A stretch of 64,000 nucleotides of DNA from Brevundimonas sp. A19_0. Lineage in GTDB: Bacteria; Pseudomonadota; Alphaproteobacteria; Caulobacterales; Caulobacteraceae. The notes beneath the pieces were generated by a model. That model saw nothing but the letters and a program-made list of their open reading frames with translations. It ran no database searches and was not told where the DNA came from. Positions 33,808 through 43,974 of this stretch are shown here, one piece after another. The translations under genes and the position numbers were made by a program. Within the stretch, counting starts at the first letter, position 1. Every line of letters starts with the position of its first letter. The stretch is from the NCBI RefSeq assembly GCF_017744255.1, contig NZ_JAGHQP010000004.1:114010-178009 (forward strand), given 5' to 3'.

Positions 33808-35031
33808 ATGAATCGCTGGCTCTTCTACTGGCGCAAGCTGACCCGCCAGCTCTGGGTCAGGGCCACGGCCTATGCCGGGCTGGGGGTCGGGGCGGCCCTG
33901 ATCGCTGCCTGGGGCGCGCCCTTCGTGCCAGACGAGATGGCCGAGCGGCTGGGCAATGAGTCGGTCGAGGAAATCCTGACCATCCTGGCCTCCAGCCTGC
34001 TGGCGGTGGCCACCTTCTCGGTCGGGGCCATGGTCACAGCCTATACGTCGGTCTCGGGATCGGCCACGCCCCGCGTCGCGGCGCTGGTGACGTCGGATGA
34101 CCGGACGCAGAAAGCCCTGTCGACCTTTGTCGGGGCCTTCCTCTATGCCATCGTCTCGGTCACGGCGATCAATGCCCAGTACTATGGCGAAGGGGGTCGG
34201 GCGATCCTGTTCCTCGTGAGTCTGGGCGTGGTCGGACTGGTCGCCTTTCGCCTGCTGGCGTGGATCAACACCCTGGCCCAGCTGGCCCGTGTCGGCCACA
34301 TGATCGAGCGGGTCGAGACCGAGGCCCGCCAGGCCCTGTGCCAGCGCGCCGCCAAGCCCTTCATGGGCGGTGCCGAAGGCCGGCTGGGCACGGGCTTTCC
34401 GCTTCCGTCGCCTGCTACCGGCTATGTCCAGAACGTCGACCCCGACCGGCTTCAGTCGCTGGCGAGCGAGGCGGACTGTCGGGTGGAAATCCTCGCCATG
34501 CCCGGTACCCTCGTCCGCCGGGGTGAACCGCTGGCCCGGCTCAGCCTCGACCGGCTGGACGACAAGGCCTGTCACGACTGGCAACTGGCCTTCGCCGTGG
34601 GCGAGAGCCGCTCGTTCGATCAGGACCCCCGCTATGGCCTGATCGTGCTGGGCGAGATCGCCGCCCGCGCCCTGTCGCCGGGCGTCAATGACCCCGGGAC
34701 CGCTGTTCAGGTGATTGCGGCGGGCTTCCGCCTGCTGGATGAGTGGGAGAGGGCCCGCGCCGAGCCGGATCCGGTGACCTGCGACCGCCTGCTGGCGTCG
34801 CCGCTCAACCCGGGCGACCTGCTCGAGGACGTCATGGGCACTTCGGCCCGTTACGGGAGCTCGGATCTGGCGGTCTCGCTGCGTCTGCGCAAGATCCTGG
34901 CCAGTCTGGCGGCCGAGCCGGGGCCGTTCCGGGAACCGGCCCGCGCTCTGGCCCGTGACCAGCTGGAGCGCATTCACAACGGGCCCGCGACGAAGTCCGA
35001 CCGCAGCCGTGTCGAGGCGATCACGGTCTGA
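33808..35031 (+). CDS. DUF2254 domain-containing membrane protein
   Basis: This 407-residue protein has four hydrophobic segments in its first 160 residues (about 18-40, 58-82, 108-128, 132-155) and a soluble C-terminal half. SVSGSATPRVAALVTSDDRTQKALSTFVGAFLY and the C-terminal FDQDPRYGLIVLGEIAARALSPGVNDPGTA are characteristic of the DUF2254 family, whose function is unknown. It lies 24 bases after the kinase-like gene and about 100 bases before phnC, all on one strand, so it may be co-transcribed with either. No ligand-binding motif is recognised. Confidence 0.8.
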   Translation: MNRWLFYWRKLTRQLWVRATAYAGLGVGAALIAAWGAPFVPDEMAERLGNESVEEILTILASSLLAVATFSVGAMVTAYTSVSGSATPRVAALVTSDDRTQKALSTFVGAFLYAIVSVTAINAQYYGEGGRAILFLVSLGVVGLVAFRLLAWINTLAQLARVGHMIERVETEARQALCQRAAKPFMGGAEGRLGTGFPLPSPATGYVQNVDPDRLQSLASEADCRVEILAMPGTLVRRGEPLARLSLDRLDDKACHDWQLAFAVGESRSFDQDPRYGLIVLGEIAARALSPGVNDPGTAVQVIAAGFRLLDEWERARAEPDPVTCDRLLASPLNPGDLLEDVMGTSARYGSSDLAVSLRLRKILASLAAEPGPFREPARALARDQLERIHNGPATKSDRSRVEAITV

Positions 35032-35137
35032 GCGCGCATGCGGTCTGGACGGCATGGCCCCCGCCTGCCATTAAGACCTGCCCGCGCGCAGGCTGCGCCC
35101 CGTCCCGGGCGCCCGTCGAACCGCGAACAGCCCGCTC

Positions 35138-35947
35138 ATGAATTCCTCCTCTGCCAGCGCCGATACGACCGGCTTCGTGTCCGTGCGTGACGTGTCCAAG
35201 ACCTTCGGGGCCCGCAAGGCCCTGGACGGCGTGTCCCTGTCGGTCCAGCCCGGCGAGATGGTCGCCCTGATCGGGCCTTCGGGCTCGGGCAAGTCGACGC
35301 TGCTGCGGTCGATCACCGGGCTGGTGAATATCGACCAGGGCGGCCGGATCGAGGTGTTCGGCGAGACCGTGCAGGCCAATGGCCGCATAACCTCGGCCGT
35401 GCGCCGGGCCCGGTCGCGTCTCGGCATGATCTTTCAACAATTCAATCTGGTCGGCCGGCTGAGCCTGTTCACCAATGTCATGCTGGGGGCGCTGGGCCGC
35501 ATCCCGGCATGGAAGGGCCTCATGGGCCTGTGGCCGGCGGAGGACCGCCAGCGCGCCATGGCTGCGCTGCACCGCGTGGGTGTGGCCGACTATGCCGGCC
35601 AGCGCGCCAATACCCTGTCGGGCGGCCAGCAGCAGCGCGGCGCCATCGCCCGCGCCATCGTCCAGGGCGCCCGCGCCATCCTGGCGGACGAGCCGGTCGC
35701 CTCGCTCGACCCGGTATCGGCCCGCAAGGTCATGGAGATGCTGGTCGAGCTGAACACGCGCGACGGCATGGGCGTGCTGGTGACCCTTCACCAGGTCGAC
35801 TACGCCATCCGCTACTGCAATCGCGTGGTGGCGCTGAAGGCCGGCAAGCTGGTCTATGACGGCCCGGCGACCGGCCTGGACCATGACCGGCTGATCGAGA
35901 TCTACGGCCCCGAGTTCGAGGATGCGTTCTGGGAGGCCAAGGCATGA
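35138..35947 (+). CDS. phnC: Phosphonate/phosphate-ester ABC transporter ATPase
   Basis: This 269-residue ABC ATPase has Walker [15 protein letters not shown]-loop [19 protein letters not shown] (typical of PhnC), the signature [16 protein letters not shown], Walker [17 protein letters not shown] and the switch His in [11 protein letters not shown]. The [19 protein letters not shown] region also matches PhnC. It would energise uptake of phosphonates or phosphate esters. The stop overlaps the start of the PhnD-PhnE fusion gene by 4 bases. Confidence 0.92.
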   Translation: MNSSSASADTTGFVSVRDVSKTFGARKALDGVSLSVQPGEMVALIGPSGSGKSTLLRSITGLVNIDQGGRIEVFGETVQANGRITSAVRRARSRLGMIFQQFNLVGRLSLFTNVMLGALGRIPAWKGLMGLWPAEDRQRAMAALHRVGVADYAGQRANTLSGGQQQRGAIARAIVQGARAILADEPVASLDPVSARKVMEMLVELNTRDGMGVLVTLHQVDYAIRYCNRVVALKAGKLVYDGPATGLDHDRLIEIYGPEFEDAFWEAKA

Positions 35948-37803
35948 TCCGCGCCCTGTTCGGCCGTCTGGCCCCCGCCCTTGTCGCCACCCTTGCCGTC
36001 CTGACGACGGGCCTGCCCGTTGCGGCCCAGACCGCGCCGACCCGTCCGGATGCGCCGGAAAAACTGGTCTTCTCCATCCTCTCGGCCGAGGGCCAGGCCT
36101 CGTCCGGCCCGCTGTGGGAGCCGCTGCTCGACGATCTGGAGCGCTATCTCGGCATTCCGGTCGAGCCCATCTTCGGCTCGAACTATTCCGTCCTCGTTGA
36201 GGCGATGAGCGCCGACCAGACCCAGATCGGTTGGTTCTCCGCCCTGCCGGCCGTTCAGGCCATCGACCGGGCCGGCGCAGAAGTCATTGCCCGCACCGTC
36301 GATGTCGAGGGCAAGGACTCCTACACCTCGCTGCTGATTGTGCGGAGAGGCTCGGGCATCACCATTGCCGATATCGAACGCTGCGACCGTTCGCTGGATT
36401 TCGGCCTTGGCGACGCGCAGTCGACCTCAGGCACCCTGGCGCCGATGACCTATTTCTTCAGCCCGCGGAACATCGACCCGCGCCGCTGTTTCGCCACGGT
36501 GCGGTCGTCAAACCACCAGGGCAATTCCTTTGCCATCGCCAACGGTCAGCTGGATGTGGCGACCTCGAACTCGGTCAATACCGTCTTCCTGACCCGCCAG
36601 AACCCCGAGATCGCCGAACAGATCGAGACCATCTGGGAATCCCCGCCCATTCCGGAGTCCGGTATTCTGGTGCGCGGCAGCCTGCCCGGCTGGCTCAAGG
36701 CCGAGATCGCGGAGTTCTTCACCGGCTATGGCCAGGGGTTCGGAGCCGAGGCCGACCGTCAGCGGCGCGTGATGCAGGGGCTGAACTATTCCCAGTTCCG
36801 TGCTGCCGATAACAGCTACCTCAATCCGATTCGCGAGATGAAGGCCGATCAGGCCCGCCGCGAGGGGACGCCCCCCGAGGTCGCCCCGCCCGAGCCGGTG
36901 AATCTGGTGCAGATGGCCCGCCAGTGGGGCCCGTTCGGCTTCATCGGTTTGCTGGCCCTGTTTGCCGTCCTCGCCAACCTTCGTCCGGCGCCGGCGCCCG
37001 AGGTGCGGGATGCGGCCGAAGTGCCCCCGCCACCCGAGAAATCCGTCTCCGCCTGGTCGCTCGACCTGCTGCTCTGGGGCGGGCTTGCTGTGATCCTGAT
37101 CGCCAGCTTCGGCCGGGTGGACATGCCCAATCTGGGTAATCTGTTCTCGAACGGCGAGAACATGCGGAACTATGGCCGCGACTTCCTGTCGCCGGACTTC
37201 TCGGACTGGAAGCTGCTGGTCGGCCAGATGTGGCTTACGGTCCAGATCGCCCTGTGGGGCACGTTCCTGGCCGTCTTCCTCGCCGTGCCGCTCAGCTTGA
37301 TGGCGTCGCGCAATCTGGCGCCCGCCTGGCTGGTCTGGCCGGTGCGACGCGTCATGGACCTTCTGCGCTCCATTCCCGATCTGGTCAGTGCCACCCTGTT
37401 TATCGTGGCCGTGGGTCTGGGCCCGCTGGCCGGTGTGCTGGCCATCGGCCTCAACACCGCGGGGGTGCTGGCCAAGCTGTTCTCGGAAGCGGTCGAGTCG
37501 ATCGACAACGGCCCCATCGACGGGGTCAAGGCGACCGGCGCCGGCCGTCTGCACGAGATCGCCTGGGGCGTGATTCCCCAGGTGGCCCCGCTGTGGACCA
37601 GCTTTGCGCTCTACCGGTTCGAGTCGAACAGCCGCGCGGCGACCGTGCTCGGCCTGATCGGCGCGGGCGGGATCGGCCAGGTCCTGTTCGAGAGCCTGCA
37701 GGCCTTCGACTACAATACGGTCTCGACCATCGCGATCATCATCATCGTGGCGGTGACGCTGATCGACATGCTGTCACAAGTCATGCGCAAACGTCTGCTT
37801 TAA
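35944..37803 (+). CDS. Fused phosphonate-binding protein PhnD and permease PhnE
   Basis: One 619-residue frame carries two transporter components. Residues 1-28 are a signal peptide. Residues about 37-310 are a PhnD-type periplasmic binding protein ([66 protein letters not shown]). A membrane segment [19 protein letters not shown] (about 322-340) and a proline-rich linker connect to a PhnE permease: the [17 protein letters not shown] helix, then residues 425-619 with [14 protein letters not shown] and the EAA-type loop [19 protein letters not shown]. PhnD and PhnE are usually separate proteins. The start is coupled to phnC. Confidence 0.9.
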   Translation: MIRALFGRLAPALVATLAVLTTGLPVAAQTAPTRPDAPEKLVFSILSAEGQASSGPLWEPLLDDLERYLGIPVEPIFGSNYSVLVEAMSADQTQIGWFSALPAVQAIDRAGAEVIARTVDVEGKDSYTSLLIVRRGSGITIADIERCDRSLDFGLGDAQSTSGTLAPMTYFFSPRNIDPRRCFATVRSSNHQGNSFAIANGQLDVATSNSVNTVFLTRQNPEIAEQIETIWESPPIPESGILVRGSLPGWLKAEIAEFFTGYGQGFGAEADRQRRVMQGLNYSQFRAADNSYLNPIREMKADQARREGTPPEVAPPEPVNLVQMARQWGPFGFIGLLALFAVLANLRPAPAPEVRDAAEVPPPPEKSVSAWSLDLLLWGGLAVILIASFGRVDMPNLGNLFSNGENMRNYGRDFLSPDFSDWKLLVGQMWLTVQIALWGTFLAVFLAVPLSLMASRNLAPAWLVWPVRRVMDLLRSIPDLVSATLFIVAVGLGPLAGVLAIGLNTAGVLAKLFSEAVESIDNGPIDGVKATGAGRLHEIAWGVIPQVAPLWTSFALYRFESNSRAATVLGLIGAGGIGQVLFESLQAFDYNTVSTIAIIIIVAVTLIDMLSQVMRKRLL

Positions 37804-37840
37804 GGGCGCCAGGCTGTCATCCGTATACGAGGATTGTTTC
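37804..37840 (+). promoter_or_regulatory. Single Pho-box half-site before the PstS gene
   Basis: CTGTCAT at 37814-37820 matches the half-site consensus of PhoB boxes. The expected second half 4 bases further on is absent, so this is suggestive only. GAGGATTG near 37830 may act as the ribosome-binding site. Confidence 0.3.
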
Positions 37841-38890
37841 ATGCGTCTCAGCATTCTGACTGTCGCCGCCGTGTCGGCGCTTGCCCTTGCCGCCTGCGGG
37901 GATCAGGGCGGTTCCGGCACCCGTGAGGGCATCTGGGCGGCCGGCTCGTCGACCGTCTTCCCCTTCACGACCCGCGTGGCCGAGAATTTCGCCCGCAACA
38001 CCGGTGGCGCCATGCCGCGCGTCGAGTCGCTGGGCACCGGCGGCGGCATCCAGGCCTTCTGTCAGGGCGTCGGCCCCCAGACCCCGGACATCGCCAACGC
38101 CTCGCGCCGGATGAAGCCGTCCGAATACGATCTGTGCGCCCAGAATGGCGTGACCGAGATCATCGAGATCAAGATCGGCTTTGACGGTCTGGTGATCGCC
38201 ACGGCCCGCGACGGCGCGGATTTCGCCTTCCAGGGCGCCGACCTCTATCTGGCGCTGGCCAAGGACGTGCCCGGCGGGGACGGCTTCATCGCCAACCCGA
38301 ACACCAGCTGGGATCAGGTGCGCTCGGGCCTGCCGTCTGCGCGCATCCTGGTTTATGGCCCGCCGCCCACCTCGGGCACGCGCGATTCCTGGCTGGAACT
38401 GGCCATGGCGCCGGCCGCGAAAAACCTGCCGACGCTCGCGGCCCTGGCGGAAAGCGACGAGGATGCGTTCGAGGCTCGCGCCCATACCCTGCGTGAGGAC
38501 GGCGTCTGGGTCGACTCGGGCGAGAATGACAATGCCATCGTCCAGACCCTGACCCGGACCCCTGGCTCGGTCGGCGTGTTCGGCTATTCCTTCCTCGAGC
38601 AGAACAGCGAGTCGGTGAAGGCCGCCAGCGTCAACGGCGTCTATCCGACGCTCGAGACCATTTCGTCGGGCGAGTATCCGATCAGCCGGTCGATGTATAT
38701 CTACGTCAAGAAGGCCCATATCGGCGTCACGCCGGGTCTGGACCAGTTCGTCGCCGAGTTCGTCTCGGACGCCGCTTCGGGCCCCGGAGGTTATCTGCAG
38801 GATCGTGGCCTGGTGCCGCTGCCGGAAGCCGAGCTGGTCGCCCAGCGTGAAGCCGCCCGGGCCCACACCCCGATGGCTCGCCCCGAGTAG
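37841..38890 (+). CDS. pstS: PstS-type phosphate-binding lipoprotein
   Basis: This 349-residue substrate-binding protein has a lipoprotein signal ending ALAACG, then IWAAGSSTVFPFTTRVAENF (the PstS phosphate-binding GSST loop), ESLGTGGGIQAFC, DIANASRRMKPSEYD, IGFDGLVIA, PPPTSGTRDSWLELA (SGT-R phosphate site), and SVGVFGYSFLEQ. It is the binding component of a high-affinity phosphate system. The pstCAB and phoU genes are not in the window. Its position 37 bases after the PhnD-PhnE fusion suggests phosphate-starvation co-regulation. Confidence 0.9.
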   Translation: MRLSILTVAAVSALALAACGDQGGSGTREGIWAAGSSTVFPFTTRVAENFARNTGGAMPRVESLGTGGGIQAFCQGVGPQTPDIANASRRMKPSEYDLCAQNGVTEIIEIKIGFDGLVIATARDGADFAFQGADLYLALAKDVPGGDGFIANPNTSWDQVRSGLPSARILVYGPPPTSGTRDSWLELAMAPAAKNLPTLAALAESDEDAFEARAHTLREDGVWVDSGENDNAIVQTLTRTPGSVGVFGYSFLEQNSESVKAASVNGVYPTLETISSGEYPISRSMYIYVKKAHIGVTPGLDQFVAEFVSDAASGPGGYLQDRGLVPLPEAELVAQREAARAHTPMARPE

Positions 38891-38899
38891 ACCCGGGTG

Positions 38900-39571
38900 T
38901 CAGGCGCGCGCGGCCAGGTGCTCTGCCACCGCGCGCGTCTCCCACAGCGCCAGATAGTGATCCGACTCCAGGGGCTCGGGCAGGCTATAGGGCGGTGCCT
39001 GCAGGTCCAGGTGGCGTGATCCGTGGGGATGGCGCGGGGAAAGCGCCGCATTGGCGTGGCCCCTGTTGCTGGTGATCAGCAGATAGCGCGCTCCCGACGC
39101 CACCATGTGCCGCAGCGCGCTGTGGACATCGGCTTCGTCCAGGTGATTGAGCAAATCCTTGCACAGCACCAGATCAGCGCGTTCGGGCGCCCGCCGTGTG
39201 ATGTCGAGGGTCTCGAACCGGACGTGCGGGTAGCGGCGGCGGTTCAGGCGCACCAGCTCCGGCACGACGTCATAGCCGACATAGGCCAGCCCGGGGTGGG
39301 CGCCCAGCAGCATCGGCATCCAGTTGAAGTCGCCACAGGCCACGTCGGCGATCGAGTGGATGTCCCGCTCCTCCAGGAGGCGTTCCAGCACCCTGAGCGT
39401 GTGACGCACAGGCTCCGAGGCGCGTTCCGAACCGGGGCCGGATGCGCTCTCGGCCGATTCCCAGCGCCGATCGTGAAAGACAAGACTGAAGCGCGAGGCG
39501 GCGTCCGGGCGAAGGCGACCCGCGAGACGGCGGCGGTAGATCCACCGGGTAAGCGCGAGCGGCAGTCTCAT
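38900..39571 (-). CDS. Class I SAM-dependent methyltransferase
   Basis: The 223-residue protein has SIADVACGDFNWMPMLL (motif I for SAM), YVGYDVVPELVRLNRRRY (acidic residue at strand 2 for ribose), FETLDITRRAPERADLVLCKDLLNHL (motifs II/III), and YLLITSNRG. It is a Rossmann-fold methyltransferase of unknown substrate. It overlaps the glycosyltransferase gene (ATGA), which suggests methylation of a lipid or glycan product, though that is inference. Confidence 0.85.
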   Translation of the reverse strand: MRLPLALTRWIYRRRLAGRLRPDAASRFSLVFHDRRWESAESASGPGSERASEPVRHTLRVLERLLEERDIHSIADVACGDFNWMPMLLGAHPGLAYVGYDVVPELVRLNRRRYPHVRFETLDITRRAPERADLVLCKDLLNHLDEADVHSALRHMVASGARYLLITSNRGHANAALSPRHPHGSRHLDLQAPPYSLPEPLESDHYLALWETRAVAEHLAARA

Positions 39572-40656
39572 GCAGCCTGGGCCCGCCGACGCAGCCGGGT
39601 GATGCGGCGCAGCCGTCGCCAGAAGCGACCGCGCTCGGGCTCGGGATAGGGTTCGAGGTTCTCGACGAACTGCTCGGCCGAGGCCCGCCAGCTGAATTTC
39701 TCCGCATAGGCGCGGACGTTTGCGCGATCCAGCTCCAGACAGGCCATGCAGGCCTTCTTCAGATCGTCATCGATGGCGCCGGCGCCCGAGCCCGGAATGA
39801 TGTCGATCGGTCCATGGGCCGGAAAGGCCGCCACGGGCGTACCGGTCGCCATGGCCTCGAGGATCACCAGCCCGAAGGTGTCGGTCCAGCTGGGGAAGAC
39901 GAAGACGTCGGCGTCGCGGAAGCAGCGGGCCAGCTCCTCGCCGAAGCGGGCGCCCAGGAATTTGGCCTCGGGGTATTTTTCCTGGAGCTCGGCGCGGGCC
40001 GGGCCGTCGCCGACCACGATCTTGGTGCCGGGCAGGTCCTGTTCGAGGAAGGTCTCGATGTTCTTCTCGACCGCCACCCGGCCGACGTTCAGCCAGAAGG
40101 GCCGGGGCCAGTCCTTGCCGCCCAGCTCGTCGTAGATGCGCGGGAGATCGGGATTGAACAGCTCGGTATCCACGCCCCGCGACCAGGGCGAGACATTGCG
40201 GAAGCCGTGCTCGACCAGTTCGTCGCGCAGGGTCGGGGTGGCCACCATCAGCCGTCCGGACGGCTTGTGGAACCACTTCATATAGGCATAGCCGACCTGC
40301 ACCGGGACCGGGAAACGCGCCGAGATATATTCAGGGAATTTCGTGTGGTAGCTGGTCGTGAACGGCAGCTTCCACTCCACGCAGATGCGCCGCGTGGCGA
40401 TGCCGATCGGGCCTTCGGTGGCGATGTGGACGGCGTCGGGCTCGAACGCGCGCAGCCGCTCGCGAATTTCCTCTTCCGCGCCCAGCGCCAGCCGGATTTC
40501 CGGATAGGTGGGGCAGGGAATGGTCTTGAACTGGCTGGGCTCGATGACCTCGACCTCATGGCCCATGCCGCGGCATTCCGCCACGGTTCGGGTCAGGGTG
40601 CGGACGACGCCGTTGACCTGGGGCTCCCAGGCGTCGGTGGCCAGAATAATGCGCAT
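39568..40656 (-). CDS. Glycosyltransferase family 4 protein
   Basis: This 362-residue GT-B enzyme starts ILATDAWEPQVNGVVRTLTRT, as in alphaproteobacterial GT4 mannosyl- or sulfoquinovosyl-type lipid glycosyltransferases. The HTKFPEYISARF block, LNVGRVAVEKNIETFLE, KIVVGDGPARAELQ, and the donor-binding FVFPSWTDTFGLVILEAMATGTPVAAFP (E-x7-E) are intact. It would transfer a sugar from an NDP donor to a membrane lipid or glycan. No signal peptide or transmembrane segment is seen. The downstream methyltransferase is coupled. It is divergent from putA across 150 bases. Confidence 0.87.
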   Translation of the reverse strand: MRIILATDAWEPQVNGVVRTLTRTVAECRGMGHEVEVIEPSQFKTIPCPTYPEIRLALGAEEEIRERLRAFEPDAVHIATEGPIGIATRRICVEWKLPFTTSYHTKFPEYISARFPVPVQVGYAYMKWFHKPSGRLMVATPTLRDELVEHGFRNVSPWSRGVDTELFNPDLPRIYDELGGKDWPRPFWLNVGRVAVEKNIETFLEQDLPGTKIVVGDGPARAELQEKYPEAKFLGARFGEELARCFRDADVFVFPSWTDTFGLVILEAMATGTPVAAFPAHGPIDIIPGSGAGAIDDDLKKACMACLELDRANVRAYAEKFSWRASAEQFVENLEPYPEPERGRFWRRLRRITRLRRRAQAA

Positions 40657-40806
40657 GGAGGGGCCGCTGCAGCCTTTGTGTCTTTCCGGGCCGAAGACTT
40701 ACCCCGAAGCGCGGGCGAAGGCGAGCGATGAACGCGGCAAGCGTGGCAGGAAAGACTTGTCGGCACCCCCCTCCCGCTCCCCCAAAGAAGTCGTTATGGG
40801 GGCCGG

Positions 40807-43800
40807 ATGGCCCTGAATTATATCTCCGCCCCGTTTGACGAATCCGCCCTCTCGCAGGACTGGGACGCGCTCGACCAGTCCAAATTCGTTGACGAGACCC
40901 AGTCGGTCCGCGCGCTGCTTAGCCAGATCCCGCTATCCGGCGAGGAACGTGCCGCCGCCGTGGACGAAGCCGTCACCCTCGTCGAGTCGGCCCGCAAGGA
41001 CTATCGCCTCGAAGGCGTGGTCGAGAGCTTCCTCCAGGAGTTCTCGCTCGGCACCCGGGAAGGGCTGGCCCTCATGTGTCTGGCCGAGGCCCTGCTGCGG
41101 ACGCCGGACGAGGACACGCGTGACAAGCTGATCGCCGAAAAGATCGGATCGGCCGACTGGGCCAAGCATATGGGTCAGTCCGACAGCCTGTTCGTCAATG
41201 CCTCGACCTGGGGGCTGATGCTGACCGGACGCCTGGTCGAGGTGGACGAGGACGCCCGCCGTGACCTGCCGGGCTTCCTGCGCCGGGTGGCGGGCCGGGT
41301 CGGCGAGCCCGTGATCCGCCAGGCCGTGGCCGCTGCCGTCCGCATGATGGGCGAGCAGTTCGTCGTGGGCCGTACCATCGGCGGTGCCCTCAAGCGCGCC
41401 AACCGTGAAAAATGGCTGTGCAGCTTCGACATGCTGGGCGAGGGCGCCCGTACGGCCGCCGATGCCGAGCGCTATGAGAAAATCTACGCCGACGCCATCC
41501 ATGCGGTCGGCAAGGGACGGGCCCAGCGCCCGGAGTCCAGGGGGCCCCAGACCGGCCACGGCGTGTCGGTCAAGCTGTCGGCCCTGTCGCCCCGCTATGA
41601 GGCAGTGCAGAGCGGCCGCGTCTGGGAAGAGCTCTATCCCCGGGTCAAGCGGCTGGCCCTGATCGCCGCCGAATACGACATGAATTTCTGCATGGACGCG
41701 GAAGAGGCCGACCGCCTCGTCATTTCGCTGAAACTGCTCGACCGGCTGGCGAACGACCCCGACCTCGGCGAATGGAAGGGGCTGGGCCTGGCGGTCCAGG
41801 CCTATCAAAAGCGGGCCCCGGAAGTGGTGGCCCGCGTCGCCGAGCTGGCCCGGACCTCGGGCCGGCGCTTGATGGTCCGGCTGGTCAAGGGCGCCTATTG
41901 GGACACCGAGATCAAGCGCGCCCAGGTCATGGGGCGGGCGGACTACCCCGTCTATACGACCAAGGCCGCGACCGACGTGAACTATCTGGTCTGCGCCCAG
42001 GCCATCATCGATGCGGCCCCGCATCTGTACGGCCAGTTCGCCACGCACAATGCCGTCTCCCTGACCGCGATCCACCGCATGGCGCGCCGCGCCGATGTGA
42101 AGGTCGAGTTCCAGCGCCTGCACGGCATGGGCGAGGCCCTCTATGACGCGGCCGAGGCCCGCTGGAAGGACGACCGTCCGGTGGTGCGCGCCTATGCCCC
42201 TGTCGGCGGACACGAGGAACTGCTGCCCTATCTGGTCCGTCGCCTGCTGGAGAACGGCGCCAACTCGTCCTTCGTCCATGTGCTGATGGACGAGCGGGTG
42301 CCCGCGATATCGGTCGCCACCGATCCCGTCTCGCTGGTCGAGGCCCAGCCCGACCGCCACGCCCGCATTCCCGTGCCCCGGGCGATGTACGGCGACCGCC
42401 TGAACTCACTGGGCCGCGACTATACCCGCAAGAGCGATCGCGAAACCCATGCCGAGGCGCTCGAACTGGTGGACCGCGAACGGCTGACGTCGGGCCCCAT
42501 GATCGGGGGACTGCTGCACGCCGGCGTTCATGCCGAGGATGTGACCAACCCCTATCGGCGTGACGACATTCTGGGCCATGTGTCCGAGGCCTCGCCGGAC
42601 GAGATCGACACCGCCATCGAAAAGGCCGGCCGCGCCCAGCTGGCCTGGGACCGTCAGGGCGGCCCCGCGCGCGCCCATGTCCTGCGCGCCATGGCCGACG
42701 GGCTGGAAGCCGACCTCGACCGTCTGGTCGCCCTGCTCAGCCGCGAGGCGGGCAAGACGCTGAACGATGGCGTGGCCGAGGTGCGCGAAGCCGCCGACTT
42801 CTGCCGCTACTACGCCATGCTGGCCGAGCGCGACTTTGCCGGTCCCGAGACGCTCACCGGTCCGGCGGGCGAGACCAACCGGCTGATGCTGCACGGGCGC
42901 GGCGTGTTCGCCTGCATCAGCCCGTGGAACTTCCCGCTGGCCATCTTCACCGGTCAGGTGGCCGCAGCACTGGCTGCCGGCAATGCCGTGGTGGCCAAAC
43001 CGGCCGAGCAGACCCCGCTGATCGCCGCCGAGGCGGTCCGCCTGTTCCAGCGCTGCGGCCTCGAGCCTGATGTTCTGGCCCTCCTGCCGGGCCGGGGCGA
43101 GACGGTCGGCGCCAAGCTGGTGTCGCACCCCGGGATCAACGGCGTCGCCTTCACCGGCGGCACCGAAACGGCCTGGGCGATCAACCGTGCCATCGCGGCC
43201 CGGCCCGGTCCGATCCTTCCCTTCATCGCCGAGACCGGCGGTCTGAACGCCATGTTCGTGGACACCACTGCCCTGCGCGAACAGGTGATCGACGATGTGC
43301 TGGTGTCGGCCTTCGGATCCGCCGGCCAGCGGTGCTCGGCCCTGCGTGTCCTGTATGTGCCGAAGGACGGCGCCCAGGTACTGGTCGACGGGCTGAAGGG
43401 CGCGCTGGATGCCCTCGTGATCGGGGATCCGGCCGATCCCTCGACCGACATCGGTCCGGTGATTGACGCCGAGAGCCGCAAGGTGCTGGAGGACCACGTT
43501 GCCCGCCTGGAAAAGGAGGGCAAGGTCATTGCCCGGGGCAACCTTCCGGCAGACGCCGGTCGCGGGGACCTGTTTGCCCCGGTGATCGCCGAGATTCCGA
43601 CCTCCGACTTCCTCGAAAAGGAGGTCTTCGGCCCGATCCTGCACATCTATCGCTATGGCCCGAACGAGCTGAAGTCGGTCACCGAGAAGCTGGCCGCGCG
43701 TGGCTACGGGCTGACGCTGGGCGTGCACAGCCGGATCGAGGCCTTTGCCGATCAGGTCATCCGGCTGGTGCCCGCCGGCAATGTCTACATCAACCGCTCG

Positions 43801-43965
43801 ATGACCGGCGCCGTGGTCGGCGTCCAGCCGTTCGGCGGCGAGGGCCTGTCGGGCACCGGTCCCAAGGCCGGCGGTCCCCACAGCCTGATCCGCTTCGCGG
43901 CTGAAAAGGCCATCTCGAACAATATCGCGGCCCAGGGCGGTGACCCGGCGCTGATGAATTTGTAA
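40807..43965 (+). CDS. putA: Bifunctional proline dehydrogenase/L-glutamate-gamma-semialdehyde dehydrogenase
   Basis: At 1052 residues this PutA oxidises proline to glutamate in two steps. The FAD-dependent barrel (about residues 85-480) contains GVSVKLSALSPRYEAVQ, MDAEEADRL, LVKGAYWDTEIKRAQ and FATHNAVSL. The NAD-dependent aldehyde dehydrogenase half (about 530-1040) has SPWNFPLAIFTGQVAAALAAG, FTGGTETAWAINR, the Glu in FIAETGGLNAM, the catalytic Cys in FGSAGQRCSALRV, and EVFGPILHIYRYG. There is no N-terminal ribbon-helix-helix domain, so it is not a DNA-binding autorepressor form. The start follows GGGGGCC. No PutP transporter is adjacent. Confidence 0.97.
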   Translation: MALNYISAPFDESALSQDWDALDQSKFVDETQSVRALLSQIPLSGEERAAAVDEAVTLVESARKDYRLEGVVESFLQEFSLGTREGLALMCLAEALLRTPDEDTRDKLIAEKIGSADWAKHMGQSDSLFVNASTWGLMLTGRLVEVDEDARRDLPGFLRRVAGRVGEPVIRQAVAAAVRMMGEQFVVGRTIGGALKRANREKWLCSFDMLGEGARTAADAERYEKIYADAIHAVGKGRAQRPESRGPQTGHGVSVKLSALSPRYEAVQSGRVWEELYPRVKRLALIAAEYDMNFCMDAEEADRLVISLKLLDRLANDPDLGEWKGLGLAVQAYQKRAPEVVARVAELARTSGRRLMVRLVKGAYWDTEIKRAQVMGRADYPVYTTKAATDVNYLVCAQAIIDAAPHLYGQFATHNAVSLTAIHRMARRADVKVEFQRLHGMGEALYDAAEARWKDDRPVVRAYAPVGGHEELLPYLVRRLLENGANSSFVHVLMDERVPAISVATDPVSLVEAQPDRHARIPVPRAMYGDRLNSLGRDYTRKSDRETHAEALELVDRERLTSGPMIGGLLHAGVHAEDVTNPYRRDDILGHVSEASPDEIDTAIEKAGRAQLAWDRQGGPARAHVLRAMADGLEADLDRLVALLSREAGKTLNDGVAEVREAADFCRYYAMLAERDFAGPETLTGPAGETNRLMLHGRGVFACISPWNFPLAIFTGQVAAALAAGNAVVAKPAEQTPLIAAEAVRLFQRCGLEPDVLALLPGRGETVGAKLVSHPGINGVAFTGGTETAWAINRAIAARPGPILPFIAETGGLNAMFVDTTALREQVIDDVLVSAFGSAGQRCSALRVLYVPKDGAQVLVDGLKGALDALVIGDPADPSTDIGPVIDAESRKVLEDHVARLEKEGKVIARGNLPADAGRGDLFAPVIAEIPTSDFLEKEVFGPILHIYRYGPNELKSVTEKLAARGYGLTLGVHSRIEAFADQVIRLVPAGNVYINRSMTGAVVGVQPFGGEGLSGTGPKAGGPHSLIRFAAEKAISNNIAAQGGDPALMNL

Positions 43966-43974
43966 AGCTGCGGA

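Noticed and set aside
31771..35055. A single 1094-residue minus-strand open frame
   Set aside because: It crosses two well-supported plus-strand genes, is rich in Gln/Gly/Arg low-complexity sequence, and reflects the high-GC codon pattern of the opposite strand.
37804..37840. Complete Pho box before pstS
   Set aside because: Only one CTGTCAT half-site is present, without a second half at the expected spacing.
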